From JBDSZL01 sp039925145 (GTDB lineage: Bacteria > Acidobacteriota > Vicinamibacteria > Vicinamibacterales > SCN-69-37), in contig JBDSZL010000032.1 of NCBI GenBank assembly GCA_039925145.1, forward strand, positions 6,314-70,313: a stretch of 64,000 nucleotides of DNA, written 5' to 3'. Each line of letters opens with the position of its first letter. Within the stretch, counting starts at the first letter, position 1. Below the pieces are notes generated by a model. That model was given only the letters and a program-made list of their open reading frames with translations, was not told the DNA's origin and searched no databases. Position numbers and translations under genes: made by a program. Shown in pieces: positions 15,308 through 24,203 of this stretch.

Positions 15308-16524
15308 TAAATCAGATGCACCAACAGGCCGTCGCGGAGCTTCGGCTCGAACCATGTCGATTTTGGCGGCATGATGCCGCCCGCGTCCGCAATGCTCATC
15401 AGGTCGGCAATGCTGACCGGGTGGAGGGCGAACGCAATGGCGGCGTGCCCTTCGTTGACGAGGCGTTCCAGTTCGGCTGTGCCCCGGATCCCGCCGACGA
15501 AGTCGATCCGCTTATCGCTGCGGGGGTCCCCCACCTGGAGCAGAGGCTCGAGCACGCGTGTCTGAAGCACTTCCACGTCGAGGCTGTCGGCCCGAGAGGC
15601 GCCAGGCGCAGGCGACGGCAGAGGCATGGAGTACCAACGGGCACCGAGAAAGAACGACACCATCCCAGGTCCCACGGGCGTAGCGGCGCCCGGCTGCACG
15701 TCGCCGACGGCCTGGAGCGCGGCGAGCAGCGACTCGACCGAGTGGCCAGCCAGATCCTTCACGACGCGGTTGTAGGGCAGAATCTGCATCTGATCGTCGG
15801 GAAAGGCGACGGCCACGAACTGCTCGGCGTCGGCTGTCCTCGCGTTGCCTGAGGCGAGCGCCTGCCTTGCACGGGCCGCACTGGCGGCGCGATGGTGCCC
15901 GTCGGCGATATAGAGCGCGTCGAGGGCGCCAAAGGCGGCGACGAGCGCGTCGCGATCGGCCCCGGTAACCTGCCACACGGTATGGACCACGCCATCAGAA
16001 GCGACCACGTCGTAGGTGGGAACGCGCTGTGAGACGCGTGCCGTAATCTCGTTGATTGCGGCAGAGGCGCGATAGGTCAGGAACACCAGGCCGGTCTGCG
16101 CGCGCAGTTCGGTGATGTGCCGGGTGCGGTCGTCTTCCTTGTCCTTGCGCGTCTTCTCGTGCTTCTTGACCAGCCCGCGTTCGTACTCATCCACGGCGAA
16201 GCACCCGGCCAGCCCGGTCTGCTCGTGCGTCCCCATGCGCAGCCGATAGCAGTAGAGCGAGGGCTCGTCCTCCATCAGCATGGGAGCCGACCGCTTCAGC
16301 TCCTCGAAATTTCGTACCGCCTGTTCGTACACCACCGCGTCGTACGGGTTGGTGCCAGCCGGCAGATCGATTTCCGAGCGGGTCACGTGCAGGAACGACA
16401 GCGGATTGCCGCTGGCGAGCGTCCGCGCTTCGTCGGTGTTGATCACATCGTAGGGCACGGACGCCACGCGGGCGGCCACATCAGGAGCCGGACGCAGAGC
16501 CCGGAAGGGAAACAGTGCAGACAT
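15307..16524 (-). CDS. DUF1015 family protein
   Basis: A 405-residue cytoplasmic protein of the DUF1015 family, recognisable from FRALRPAPDVAARVASVPYDVIN at the N-terminus, then GNPLSFLHVTRSEIDLP, CYRLRMGTHEQTGLAGC, KKHEKTRKDKEDDRTRH and LYIADGHHRAASAARARQ. The GHHRA motif and the K/R/D-rich stretch suggest a nucleotide or phosphate ligand site, but the biochemical role is not established. It lies upstream of serC on the same strand. It is preceded by the M23 peptidase gene further along that strand, with 18 bp between the peptidase stop and its ATG. Confidence 0.9.
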   Translation of the reverse strand: MSALFPFRALRPAPDVAARVASVPYDVINTDEARTLASGNPLSFLHVTRSEIDLPAGTNPYDAVVYEQAVRNFEELKRSAPMLMEDEPSLYCYRLRMGTHEQTGLAGCFAVDEYERGLVKKHEKTRKDKEDDRTRHITELRAQTGLVFLTYRASAAINEITARVSQRVPTYDVVASDGVVHTVWQVTGADRDALVAAFGALDALYIADGHHRAASAARARQALASGNARTADAEQFVAVAFPDDQMQILPYNRVVKDLAGHSVESLLAALQAVGDVQPGAATPVGPGMVSFFLGARWYSMPLPSPAPGASRADSLDVEVLQTRVLEPLLQVGDPRSDKRIDFVGGIRGTAELERLVNEGHAAIAFALHPVSIADLMSIADAGGIMPPKSTWFEPKLRDGLLVHLI

Positions 16525-16542
16525 CTGGTTCAGGCGCCGCGG

Positions 16543-17820
16543 TCAGCGCGACGATGGTTTTGCGGTTGCGAGAGTCGAGACGGGGGCCGGCGACAGTCTG
16601 CGCGTGAGCTCGGCAAGCGCCTCGTCGCGCTCCCGGCGGAATTGCGGCAGATCTGCCGCGGCGAGAGGGTCGCCCGCGGCCATGCGGCTGAATGCCGTCA
16701 GCGGGTTTACGTAGATTCCGTTCTTGATGATCCGGTAGTCGAGATGCGGGCCTGTCGCGGTGCCAGTCTGCCCCACGCGGCCGATGAGGGCCCCCTGGTC
16801 GACATGGGCACCGACGCGGACGCCCGGGCCGAACGCCGAGAGGTGCAGGTAGGCGGTCTCGTAGCCGCCGGCGTGCCGAATCCTCACCATGCGTCCCGCT
16901 TCACCGGACCAGCCGGCCACTTCCACGACGCCCGAGGCGACGGCGTTGACGGCGGTGCCAAAGGGCGCGCCGAAATCAACGCCTAGATGCGGGCGGTTGA
17001 TGCCGAGCACCGGATGGAACCGGTTGTTGGAGAACGCGGACGTCACGCGCGGGCTGAACGGCAGCGGCGACTTGAGGAACGGCCGCCGGAGCGATCGGCC
17101 CTGCTCGTCGTACCACGATGGCTTCCCGTCCTCGCCCAGATGACGGAATGCCATGACACGACGGCCACCGGTATGCAGCACCGCGCCATGGATGTCGCCG
17201 TAGCCGACGAAATCGCCGTTGCGGGTGGCGCGGTCGAAGAGCACATCGACGCGATCGCCCAGGTGCAGGTCGGAGTTGAAGTCGAACTGACCGGCAAAGA
17301 TGTCTGCCAGCTGAAGCGGGAGCTGGATATTCTCGCCGTTGGCGTCGAACGCGCCGATGAGCGAGCTTGTCTCGCGGGAAATCTGGGCCGAGCTGACGGC
17401 CAGCTGGTATTCACGAGGCAGCGTGACGACTTCGACCTCGAGCGACGTGGCCGCTTCGCGGGGGCCGTCGCGGAACGCGACGCGCAGCAGATTGTCCGCA
17501 TCGATCTGATAGCGGAACTCGCGAAACAGCCCATCGAGGGTCCGGGTCACCCAGTAGGCCCGATCCGCACGGATTTCCCTGGGATTGAAGACGCCGCGGA
17601 CGGCGTTGACCACCGAGGACGTCAGCTCAGCCGAGACCTGCTGCTGCCGGAGCAGGCTCTCGAGCGTCGCGTCCTGCGGGACGATCGACTCAACCGTGGT
17701 GCGATCCGGTCCAAGCTCCACGTCGTGGCCCAAAACAGGCGACGTGAACGTCAACAATGGCTGGCAGGAGACAAGCAGGCCGGCGGCAAGGAGAGACAGA
17801 TGTCTGGCTTGAATTCGCAT
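16543..17820 (-). CDS. M23 family metallopeptidase, probable lipoprotein
   Basis: A 425-residue envelope protein likely to cut peptidoglycan cross-links. The N-terminus MRIQARHLSLLAAGLLVSC ends in a good lipobox (LVSC). The C-terminal LytM domain has RPHLGVDFGAPFGTAVNAVASG, with the HxxxD zinc ligands, and then TATGPHLDYRIIKNG. In the classic LytM motif the last block reads HLH; here it is HLD, so one ligand is replaced by Asp. This variant is seen in other M23 proteins. The region before the peptidase domain resembles OapA/Csd3-like domains. I start at the ATG at 17820 for the signal peptide; ATG 17847 is possible. Confidence 0.85.
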   Translation of the reverse strand: MRIQARHLSLLAAGLLVSCQPLLTFTSPVLGHDVELGPDRTTVESIVPQDATLESLLRQQQVSAELTSSVVNAVRGVFNPREIRADRAYWVTRTLDGLFREFRYQIDADNLLRVAFRDGPREAATSLEVEVVTLPREYQLAVSSAQISRETSSLIGAFDANGENIQLPLQLADIFAGQFDFNSDLHLGDRVDVLFDRATRNGDFVGYGDIHGAVLHTGGRRVMAFRHLGEDGKPSWYDEQGRSLRRPFLKSPLPFSPRVTSAFSNNRFHPVLGINRPHLGVDFGAPFGTAVNAVASGVVEVAGWSGEAGRMVRIRHAGGYETAYLHLSAFGPGVRVGAHVDQGALIGRVGQTGTATGPHLDYRIIKNGIYVNPLTAFSRMAAGDPLAAADLPQFRRERDEALAELTRRLSPAPVSTLATAKPSSR

Positions 17821-17914
17821 CGCTGAGGAACAGGCATTGTAACGCAAAGCAGAGGGTGACCGACAGGTGGCGACCGAGGGGCCGCTTCCGGGGCAAACAC
17901 TACAGTTACGACCG

Positions 17915-17935
17915 GTTACGGCCGACGGCTTACGG
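17915..17935. repeat. Second patch of 7-bp units
   Basis: On the minus strand three in-phase heptads read CCGTAAG, CCGTCGG and CCGTAAC, close to the GCCGTAA units at 15287-15300. They lie between the M23 peptidase gene and the terminator of the outer-membrane protein gene. Confidence 0.45.
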
Positions 17936-17945
17936 GGCGCTCAAC

Positions 17946-17976
17946 AAAAAAAGGGCGGGCGCTCGTGCGCCCGCCC
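17946..17976 (-). terminator. Rho-independent terminator of the outer-membrane protein gene
   Basis: On the minus strand a perfect 9-bp stem of GGGCGGGCG pairs with CGCCCGCCC around a 6-base loop, followed by seven T residues. It lies about 30 bp after the stop of the gene at 18007. A second short hairpin (GCATCC with GGATGC, 17983-18000) sits between them. It is the clearest intrinsic terminator in the window. Confidence 0.9.
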
Positions 17977-18006
17977 TCATCCGCATCCCCGGGGGGATGC
18001 GCGTAA

Positions 18007-18516
18007 CTACCTGCCGCCGACCGGCACGACGACACCAAACCAGAAGCGGGTGACGTTGGTCGTGTCGAACTCGTTGTGGATCCTCAGGAAATCAACCTGC
18101 GCGCGGAGGTTGAGCTGAGGACTGACCGCGAAGTTCGCGCCGAATCCAGGGGCGAAGGACACGTCGGTGGTGTTGCACGCCGAGCAGTCCGACACGCTCT
18201 GGTGAGTGGCGCCAATGAGGAACTGTGCGAACGGCGAGAAGGCTGCCGGCTTGCCGCCGACACGCACGCCGCCCATGTACGAGGACACACTCCCGAAATC
18301 GAAGTGGTGCCAGCCGAGATCGCCAACGAGGCTGACGTCTACCTGTCTGGCCGATTTGACCACACTGGCGTAGTCGACAGTGAAGCCGACCCCTGTGTTG
18401 TCGGTGTCGTGCAGGAATGAAATGCCGGCCCCGAGTTGACCCTGGGCGGCCGCAGGTGCTGCCATGGAAAGAATAAGAGCGGAACCAATCACGAACGATC
18501 TGACCGAATTGAACAC
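18007..18516 (-). CDS. Outer-membrane beta-barrel protein, small
   Basis: A 169-residue exported protein. The signal peptide runs MFNSVRSFVIGSALILSMAA to AAAQG. The mature part alternates polar and aromatic residues, as in eight-stranded barrels (GVGFTVDYASVVKSARQVDV, LNLRAQVDFLRIHNEFD), and ends TRFWFGVVVPVGGR, close to the usual aromatic end of barrel proteins. The start is GTG at 18516 with GGAGG 6 bases upstream, one of the few strong Shine-Dalgarno sites here. The gene stands alone and has its own intrinsic terminator, so it is likely a well-expressed single transcript. Confidence 0.85.
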   Translation of the reverse strand: MFNSVRSFVIGSALILSMAAPAAAQGQLGAGISFLHDTDNTGVGFTVDYASVVKSARQVDVSLVGDLGWHHFDFGSVSSYMGGVRVGGKPAAFSPFAQFLIGATHQSVSDCSACNTTDVSFAPGFGANFAVSPQLNLRAQVDFLRIHNEFDTTNVTRFWFGVVVPVGGR

Positions 18517-18605
18517 GCTATACCTCCGAATGGCCCGGCCCGAGTGCCGAGCTCAACCTTCAAGCATAGACGAGTTCCAGACTGCCCTGGTTTGCACCAC
18601 CACGA

Positions 18606-19937
18606 TTAATTCAGCACCAAAATCGCCACAATCCCTATAACTGTCAACAACATGACGCCCGGGATGGCAAACCGCAGCCAGCGCTGCAGCGGCACTCCAG
18701 CGGCGAGGAGGATCGCCATCAGCGCCCCGTTTGTCGGAGTCAGTAGTTCCATGAGTCCGGCGCCCGTCTGATAGGCAATCACCCCCGCCAGCCTGGGCAC
18801 CCCCACCAGATCGCACAGCGGCACCAGCACCGGCATCGTCAACACTGCCTGCCCGCTGACGCTCGGAACGGCTACATGCACCAGCATGTGGAACGGGATC
18901 ATAAGCAGCGCTGCGGACGTGGCGCCGATATGCGCCAATGGCTGGCTCAGGCCCTGCAAGATGGTGTCGATGACTCTGCCGTCAGTCAGCACGAGCGAGA
19001 TGCTGCGCGCCAGCCCTACGAGAACCGCTGCGGCCACCAGCGTTCGCATGCCCTTCAGCAGCGATTCAGATGTGCCGGTCAGCGTGAGCCCGCCGATGAG
19101 CCCGGCTGCCAGAGCCCCGACAAAAAAGCCGGCCGACAGCTCGTTGAATCCCCAACCCCAGGCGGCCGCACCATAAACATATAGGGCCATCGGCATCAGG
19201 GTGACCGCCAGTGCCGCTCCGTCACGCAGACTTGGAGCCGCGACAGCACGGCCTGCCAATGGGGCGACTGCACCGTGCGCGAGGCCGCCGACGTATCGCC
19301 GGATCCACAGCAGCCAGACGAGCGTGGCCACCACCCACATCCCCAGTCGCAGCAGCCCTCCAGACAGCGGCGGGAGCTCCGCCAGCTCGAGCGCAATTCC
19401 TGCCTGAAAAGGATTGGTGGGCCCAAACGCACTGCCGACCATCGCAGCGCCGGCGCTCATCGCCACCACCGACACGGCGTCCATCCCCAGCCGCCGCCCG
19501 AGCATGAGCAGCACCGGCACCAAGGGGATGATCTCTTCCTGCATGTTCTCGAGCGCACCCATCGAGGCAAAGAAGACGCAGACCACGGGCACCGCCAGAG
19601 CACTGCGTCGGCGGAACCTGGACAGAAACGCCGCCACGATTCGCTCCAGCGCACCGATGTCATCGAGAACGACCCAGGCGCCGCCCACGAACAGGATCAC
19701 GGCGACAACGTCGGCCGCTTCGATAAATCCTCGGGGTACGGCGACGGCCGCAGCGATGGGCCCGACAGGATTTGCCGGCACCCGGTGGTACGACCCCGCT
19801 ACGACGACGGCGCGCCCGGTTAACGGGTCTGGGCGGCGTTCGAATTCACCGGCCGGGACGATCCACGTCAATGCGGCGGCAGCGCCCACACACGCCAGCA
19901 GCACGATCAGTGGATGGGGCAGCCGGAGCCGTGCCAC
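18606..19937 (-). CDS. YfcC/DcuC-like integral membrane permease
   Basis: A 443-residue inner-membrane protein with 11-12 hydrophobic helices. PHPLIVLLACVGAAAALTW, WIVPAGEFER, FFASMGALENMQEEIIPLVP, GSAFGPTNPFQAGIALEL and TPTNGALMAILLAAGVPL match the YfcC family (DcuC-related C4-dicarboxylate or amino-acid carriers). The likely start is GTG at 19937, one base after the TGA of the preceding hydrolase gene, with GCGGGG upstream. The gene therefore closes the coupled mtnB-mtnD-mtnC-hydrolase string. The substrate is unknown; context hints at a methionine-salvage or keto-acid compound. Confidence 0.8.
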   Translation of the reverse strand: MARLRLPHPLIVLLACVGAAAALTWIVPAGEFERRPDPLTGRAVVVAGSYHRVPANPVGPIAAAVAVPRGFIEAADVVAVILFVGGAWVVLDDIGALERIVAAFLSRFRRRSALAVPVVCVFFASMGALENMQEEIIPLVPVLLMLGRRLGMDAVSVVAMSAGAAMVGSAFGPTNPFQAGIALELAELPPLSGGLLRLGMWVVATLVWLLWIRRYVGGLAHGAVAPLAGRAVAAPSLRDGAALAVTLMPMALYVYGAAAWGWGFNELSAGFFVGALAAGLIGGLTLTGTSESLLKGMRTLVAAAVLVGLARSISLVLTDGRVIDTILQGLSQPLAHIGATSAALLMIPFHMLVHVAVPSVSGQAVLTMPVLVPLCDLVGVPRLAGVIAYQTGAGLMELLTPTNGALMAILLAAGVPLQRWLRFAIPGVMLLTVIGIVAILVLN

Positions 19938-19938
19938 G

Positions 19939-20925
19939 TCAGCGATGCCCCGCCGCGCGCTCCATGAACCCCACAACCGCTCCGATCCACATCTCGTGCG
20001 TGTCTTCCAGGTGTGCCGCGTGGTCGGCACCTCGGATCACGACCAGTTGCTTCTCGGTCGTGCCCAGCCGTGCCAGCAACTTCGTCGCCTCGTCCGGCAG
20101 CACACCAGGATCGCGCTCCCCAAAAATCACGAGAGTTGGGACGGTCATCCTTTCGGGCCGCAGATCATTGAACTCATCGTCGCCCCTCAAATCGGCAGTG
20201 ACCGGGTCGCTGCGTAACGCCTGATCGACGAACGCCCTCACCACCGGGGTTGGTGTGACCTTGGGCGATATGAAGTCACTGGAAGCGGCACCACGGGTGT
20301 TCGGAGCCTTCGCCGGTCGCGGCCCAGGATCGACTTCGGCAAATCGCGCGTCCGGATCGTAGGCAAAGCCAAACATCACGAGCGCCGATGCACGGGCCAC
20401 GGTTGATTGCGCCGCCAGCATCGCAACCGCCGCCCCTCGCGACCACCCGACAAGCGCCGGGCGGGGTAATGCCGGATATTGCCGGCTGATCCAGGCAAGC
20501 ACGTTGCTGACATCGCTCGCCGATCGTCGTGGTGTCGTCCAGCCCGAAGGATCGCGTGGCGTGGCACCGTACCCACGCAGATCAACGGCATAGGCCGCAA
20601 TCCCACGTGCGGCAAACGACGCCATCACTGACCGCGGTATGCCTGGGACCTGAAGATCGAAATCGGGACGACTGCTCCACGTGCGGCCATGGACGAGCAG
20701 CAGGGTGGCCCGGGGGGCCGCGGGTCGACGAGCCCACACCGTCATCGGATGACCGTCGGACGGGACGATGAATCGCTCGGGTGCGGTTGTATCGGCAGGC
20801 GGGCTACCTGCACCGGCCACGATCGTGACGAGCAGGGCGACGAACGTTCCAGAGGCAGCAACCAGACGCCAGCTGCCGTCGTGCTTTGCCTTCGCAGCGC
20901 GATCGGCTGCTGCTCTCCCCGTCAC
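19939..20925 (-). CDS. Alpha/beta hydrolase, membrane-anchored or exported
   Basis: A 328-residue serine hydrolase. A hydrophobic stretch near the N-terminus (LVAASGTFVALLVTIVAGAG) looks like a signal anchor. The fold is marked by TLLLVHGRTWSSRPDF (oxyanion loop), the nucleophile elbow ALVGWSRGAAVAML (GWSRG), TLVIFGERDPG (acid) and IRGADHAAHLED (histidine). It begins with a GTG that shares one base with the TAG of mtnC, so translation is probably coupled. No esterase, dehalogenase or peptidase subfamily is evident. Lying directly after mtnC, it may act on a sulfur or keto-acid ester, which is inference. Confidence 0.82.
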   Translation of the reverse strand: MTGRAAADRAAKAKHDGSWRLVAASGTFVALLVTIVAGAGSPPADTTAPERFIVPSDGHPMTVWARRPAAPRATLLLVHGRTWSSRPDFDLQVPGIPRSVMASFAARGIAAYAVDLRGYGATPRDPSGWTTPRRSASDVSNVLAWISRQYPALPRPALVGWSRGAAVAMLAAQSTVARASALVMFGFAYDPDARFAEVDPGPRPAKAPNTRGAASSDFISPKVTPTPVVRAFVDQALRSDPVTADLRGDDEFNDLRPERMTVPTLVIFGERDPGVLPDEATKLLARLGTTEKQLVVIRGADHAAHLEDTHEMWIGAVVGFMERAAGHR

Positions 20926-21671
20926 TAGAGCGCCTCGAACGTCGAGAATCGCTCGAACCGATCGGGGTCGGGCTGCTCGGCATTTCCCGGGCGGATGCTG
21001 AGAATCACGCGGCACCCCGCCTCCTGTGCCGCCTGGAGCTCTCCGGCGACGTCGGAGATGAACATGGCGGCACCGGGCGGGCAGCCCATCGCGTCTGCGA
21101 TCCGCCGGTAGCTCGATGCCGACAGCTTCGGGCCGACGGCTGTATCGAAGAACCCGGCAATCAGCGGTGTCAGGTCGCCATGTCCGGTTGACGCAAACAG
21201 GCGCCGTTGCGCCAGCTCGCTGCCCGACGAGTAGATCGCAACCACGACCCCCTCGGTCCGCCAGCGGCGGAGGGCGGGTGCGACATCGGGAAAGATCTCG
21301 CCGTGCAGCTCACCCGCCTGGTACCCCGCTTCCCAAATCCAGCCTTGCACCAGCTTGAGCGCCGGAGACTTGCGGTCGCGCGCCATGAGCCACTCGAGAT
21401 ACGCCTGCACCGATGCCAGACACTCCGCATCGGTCCTGGTGCTCCAGGTGGGCAGTGTCTCGCCGGCCTTCTCATCGGGTTCACGCTCCGACTGCAGCAT
21501 GCTGACGAGACGACCGTAGTCGGCCGTCGAGTCGTTCCCCGCGAGCCATGCGGCGAGGCGGGCGCCGGCGAAGGGGAACAGGATGTCGTGGACGAACGCC
21601 AGCGGAGTGGTCGTGCCCTCGATGTCGAGCAGCGCGAGACGCACACCCCGTTCGGCGAGTCGCGTGCTCAC
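20925..21671 (-). CDS. mtnC: Enolase-phosphatase E1 (acireductone synthase)
   Basis: A 248-residue HAD-family enzyme of methionine salvage. It turns 2,3-diketo-5-methylthiopentyl 1-phosphate into the acireductone. Motif I is LALLDIEGTTTPLAFVHDIL, with the family DIEGT variant. The family blocks FPFAGARLAAWL, GWIWEAGYQAGELHGEIFPD, VAIYSSGSELAQRRLF and FDTAVGPKLSASSYRRIA follow, with AMFISDVAGELQAAQEAG as motif IV. The start is a GTG at 21671 that overlaps the mtnD stop by 4 bp (GTGA). Its end overlaps the next gene start by one base. Confidence 0.95.
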   Translation of the reverse strand: MSTRLAERGVRLALLDIEGTTTPLAFVHDILFPFAGARLAAWLAGNDSTADYGRLVSMLQSEREPDEKAGETLPTWSTRTDAECLASVQAYLEWLMARDRKSPALKLVQGWIWEAGYQAGELHGEIFPDVAPALRRWRTEGVVVAIYSSGSELAQRRLFASTGHGDLTPLIAGFFDTAVGPKLSASSYRRIADAMGCPPGAAMFISDVAGELQAAQEAGCRVILSIRPGNAEQPDPDRFERFSTFEAL

Positions 21672-22231
21672 ACGCCGGCAGAGGGCGGCAAGTAGGCGGG
21701 ACCAAAGCAAAGCGGCTGGAACTGCTGGTCGACGCCCGTGTGCGTGTAGTTGGGGCTCCAGCCTGCCGGATCTCTGAACAACCGTATCGCCCGGATGCGG
21801 CGGTCGGCACACAGGTCGAACCAGTGGTGGATCCCGGCCGGCACACGGATCAGATCTCCGGGCCCGACCTCCACGCCCATTACCGGCTGCCCCTCCGGAT
21901 GGATGTGAAACACACCGCGCCCCTCGATGATGAAGCGCACTTCGTCTTCGCTGTGCCAGTGTTCGGCGTTGAAGCGGTTGAGCATGGCGTCGAGGCCGGG
22001 CGTGGTGGGAAACACGTCGATCACGTCCGCCGTGACATATCCGCCCTTGGCCTTGAGGGCGTCTATCTTCTCGGCGTAGGCCGCGAGCAGATCGTCGGCA
22101 CTGGCGCCGGGCGGCACAGGCCGACTGGGCTCCGCTCGCTCGTAGTCGATGCCAAAGGGCGCGAGCAACTCGCGAACCGCCTGGTCGCCTTCGATCTTCC
22201 GGTCCAGCTCAGGGATGGTGACGATGGCCAT
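21668..22231 (-). CDS. mtnD: Acireductone dioxygenase
   Basis: A 187-residue cupin that oxidises the acireductone to 2-keto-4-methylthiobutyrate with iron, or takes an off-pathway route with nickel. The metal site is visible in FNAEHWHSEDEVRFIIEGRG (HxH and Glu) and VPAGIHHWFDLC (third His). The end NYTHTGVDQQF is typical of the family. The ATG at 22231 is inside the end of mtnB, overlapping it by 23 bp. The order mtnB-mtnD-mtnC is a standard salvage block; mtnA and mtnK or mtnN are not in the window. Confidence 0.95.
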   Translation of the reverse strand: MAIVTIPELDRKIEGDQAVRELLAPFGIDYERAEPSRPVPPGASADDLLAAYAEKIDALKAKGGYVTADVIDVFPTTPGLDAMLNRFNAEHWHSEDEVRFIIEGRGVFHIHPEGQPVMGVEVGPGDLIRVPAGIHHWFDLCADRRIRAIRLFRDPAGWSPNYTHTGVDQQFQPLCFGPAYLPPSAGV

Positions 22232-22859
22232 ATTGGTTTCTCCGGCCGACGGTCTCGAACAGGAACTCAAGGATTTCGACGTGCCGTTCGGCCTCTGCGA
22301 GCGTCGCACCCCAGGTATAGAGCCCATGTCCACAGAGCAGAAAGGCGTGCGCCCCGGTGTGGGCGGCAAGCTCGGCGCCCACCGCCTGCGCCAGGCGCGG
22401 CATGTCCTGATCGTTTGCGATGATCGGGACCCATTCCTGATGCTCGTGGGTCGAGATGCCGTCGAGCCCCTTCAGCATCTCGTAGCCTTCGAGCATCAGC
22501 CCGCGCTCATTGACGTGCAGATCTGAAAGTATCGTGCCCCAAACCGAGTGGGTGTGCAACACGGCGCGCGCTTCGCGGCGCCTGACGATTTCGAGGTGCA
22601 GCAGCGCCTCGGCCGATGGCCTGCCGGTGGCGCTTCCGACAACTTGCGCGTCGGCGCCGATTTCGAGGATCTCGCGGCCGGTGAGTGCGCCCTTGTGTGC
22701 CGCGCTTGGCGTAATCGCCAGTCGCAACGGGTCGAGTGAAACCACCGCACTGAAGTTGCCGCTCGTGCCGAGCACCCAGTTGCGCGCGTAGAACCGCTCA
22801 CCTATGCGGGCAAGTTCCAGGGAGATGTCGCGGAATCCGCGCGGGTGTGAAGATGGCAT
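22209..22859 (-). CDS. mtnB: Methylthioribulose-1-phosphate dehydratase
   Basis: A 216-residue zinc enzyme of the class II aldolase family that dehydrates methylthioribulose 1-phosphate to the diketo compound used by MtnC. Family blocks are WVLGTSGNFSAVV, AITPSAAHKGALT, SAEALLHLEIVRR, VLHTHSVWGTILSD (zinc HxH) and AFLLCGHGLYTWGATLAEAE with a further histidine. It starts at the ATG at 22859, 22 bp after the glycosyltransferase stop, and is the first of three salvage genes. I see no SAM riboswitch or T-box upstream. Confidence 0.94.
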   Translation of the reverse strand: MPSSHPRGFRDISLELARIGERFYARNWVLGTSGNFSAVVSLDPLRLAITPSAAHKGALTGREILEIGADAQVVGSATGRPSAEALLHLEIVRRREARAVLHTHSVWGTILSDLHVNERGLMLEGYEMLKGLDGISTHEHQEWVPIIANDQDMPRLAQAVGAELAAHTGAHAFLLCGHGLYTWGATLAEAERHVEILEFLFETVGRRNQYGHRHHP

Positions 22860-22881
22860 GGTGCGTCTCGCCGATAGGGTC

Positions 22882-24153
22882 TCACGTTGGCCCCTCAGGC
22901 TGCTCCGCCGCCGCCATTATTGCCTGGCAGGCGGCGCCGGGGCCGTCTTCCGCGGCCAGCTCGCGCGCGATGCCGGCGCTGCGGGAGAGGACTCGTGGAT
23001 CGCTGAGGAGCGCGGCGATGGATGCTGCGGCCTGGCGACCCGTATACCGGCTGGCGGGCAGCGTGGCCGCCACGCCGAGCCGTGAGACGCGAAACGCGTT
23101 ATCGGGTTGGTCGTGCGCGTGCGGCACAACGAGCATCGGACACCCGGCCCGGAGCGCCTGAGCGGTCGTGCCCACACCGCCATGATGAACGATGGCCGCG
23201 GCACGAGCGAACAGCGGAGCATGCGGCGCGTACTCGGCCATGCACACATTCGACGAAGTCGGCTGCAAGCCGACAGTCGATCGTCGTCCGACGAGCAGCA
23301 CGGCGCGGCGCCGTAGCCTCGTCACCGCATCGAGACTCTCTTCGTAGAAGCGTCCAGGCGCGCCCACGGCGGAGCTGCCCAGCGTGAACACAATCGGCGC
23401 GTCGCCGCTTGCGAGGAAGTCAACGACGTTGGCGGGCAGCTGGCCGTCTCCATCATGAAACGCGAAGCCGGTCAGCGTGGTGCGGAGCGGCCAGTCGGGC
23501 TGCGGCACCGCCATGACACGCGAGAAGAGCGCCAGGGTTCCGAACGGCGAGAACTGTCCTTCGAAGAGGGGGTCGCCCCGATCCGGCAGTCCGAGCTCTG
23601 CCCGGAACGTCCTGATCGGCGATGTCCACGCACGAGTCGCCATGTGACACAGCTTCAACACGCCCTTGGCAAACAGCGGTGCCACGCGCGCCACACGAAC
23701 GGCGGTCGTATATGGCGAAAGAATCGGAAAATCGTGCACCGAGAAGAGCGATGTCGGTGCGAGCACAACCGAAAGCCAACGCACGCCCAGCGACTCGGCG
23801 ACGAGCGGAGCCGCAAATGCCACCGGATGGCCCACGATCAGATCGGCTGTTCGTGCCGCCACGCCAAGGTCGGCAAACGAGTCTCGGAGCGCCGGGACGA
23901 GCAATTCCCTGACGATGACCTCGGTGCCGCGCGACGGGTCCATGACGCGCTCGATCAGCGCGGTGTCCGTAGGATCGACATCGGGGCGAACGGCGTGAAA
24001 CCGGAGGCCGGCGCGTTCGACCACGTCGCGGTAGAAGCCGCACGTCGCGATCGTCGGCTCGTGACCAAGCGCCTTGAGTCTGGCCCCCACGGCGAGATAG
24101 GGAAACAGATCCCCGTACGAGCCCCAGCACGTCAGCAGGATCCGGAGGGACAT
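22882..24153 (-). CDS. Glycosyltransferase, GT1 (UGT/MGT) type
   Basis: A 423-residue GT-B enzyme. The N-terminal domain opens LRILLTCWGSYGDLFPYLAVG and the C-terminal nucleotide-sugar site is the family signature: AEYAPHAPLFARAAAIVHHG, GGVGTTAQALRAGCPMLVVP and HDQPDNAFRVSRLGVA. Enzymes of this type move a sugar from UDP or dTDP sugars to sterols, macrolides or lipids. Vancomycin and sterol glucosyltransferases share this layout. The acceptor cannot be told; hopanoid or carotenoid lipids are conceivable because of hpn genes in the window. The ATG has no visible Shine-Dalgarno. Confidence 0.88.
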   Translation of the reverse strand: MSLRILLTCWGSYGDLFPYLAVGARLKALGHEPTIATCGFYRDVVERAGLRFHAVRPDVDPTDTALIERVMDPSRGTEVIVRELLVPALRDSFADLGVAARTADLIVGHPVAFAAPLVAESLGVRWLSVVLAPTSLFSVHDFPILSPYTTAVRVARVAPLFAKGVLKLCHMATRAWTSPIRTFRAELGLPDRGDPLFEGQFSPFGTLALFSRVMAVPQPDWPLRTTLTGFAFHDGDGQLPANVVDFLASGDAPIVFTLGSSAVGAPGRFYEESLDAVTRLRRRAVLLVGRRSTVGLQPTSSNVCMAEYAPHAPLFARAAAIVHHGGVGTTAQALRAGCPMLVVPHAHDQPDNAFRVSRLGVAATLPASRYTGRQAAASIAALLSDPRVLSRSAGIARELAAEDGPGAACQAIMAAAEQPEGPT

Positions 24154-24203
24154 GGCGTCAGTTTCGAGAGGATGCTGCTCTGGGCCGGCGAGGCAGCCCT
24201 CAA

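Noticed and set aside
22860..24203. SAM riboswitch or T-box before the methionine-salvage genes
   Set aside because: The glycosyltransferase gene ends 22 bp before mtnB and no leader long enough exists.
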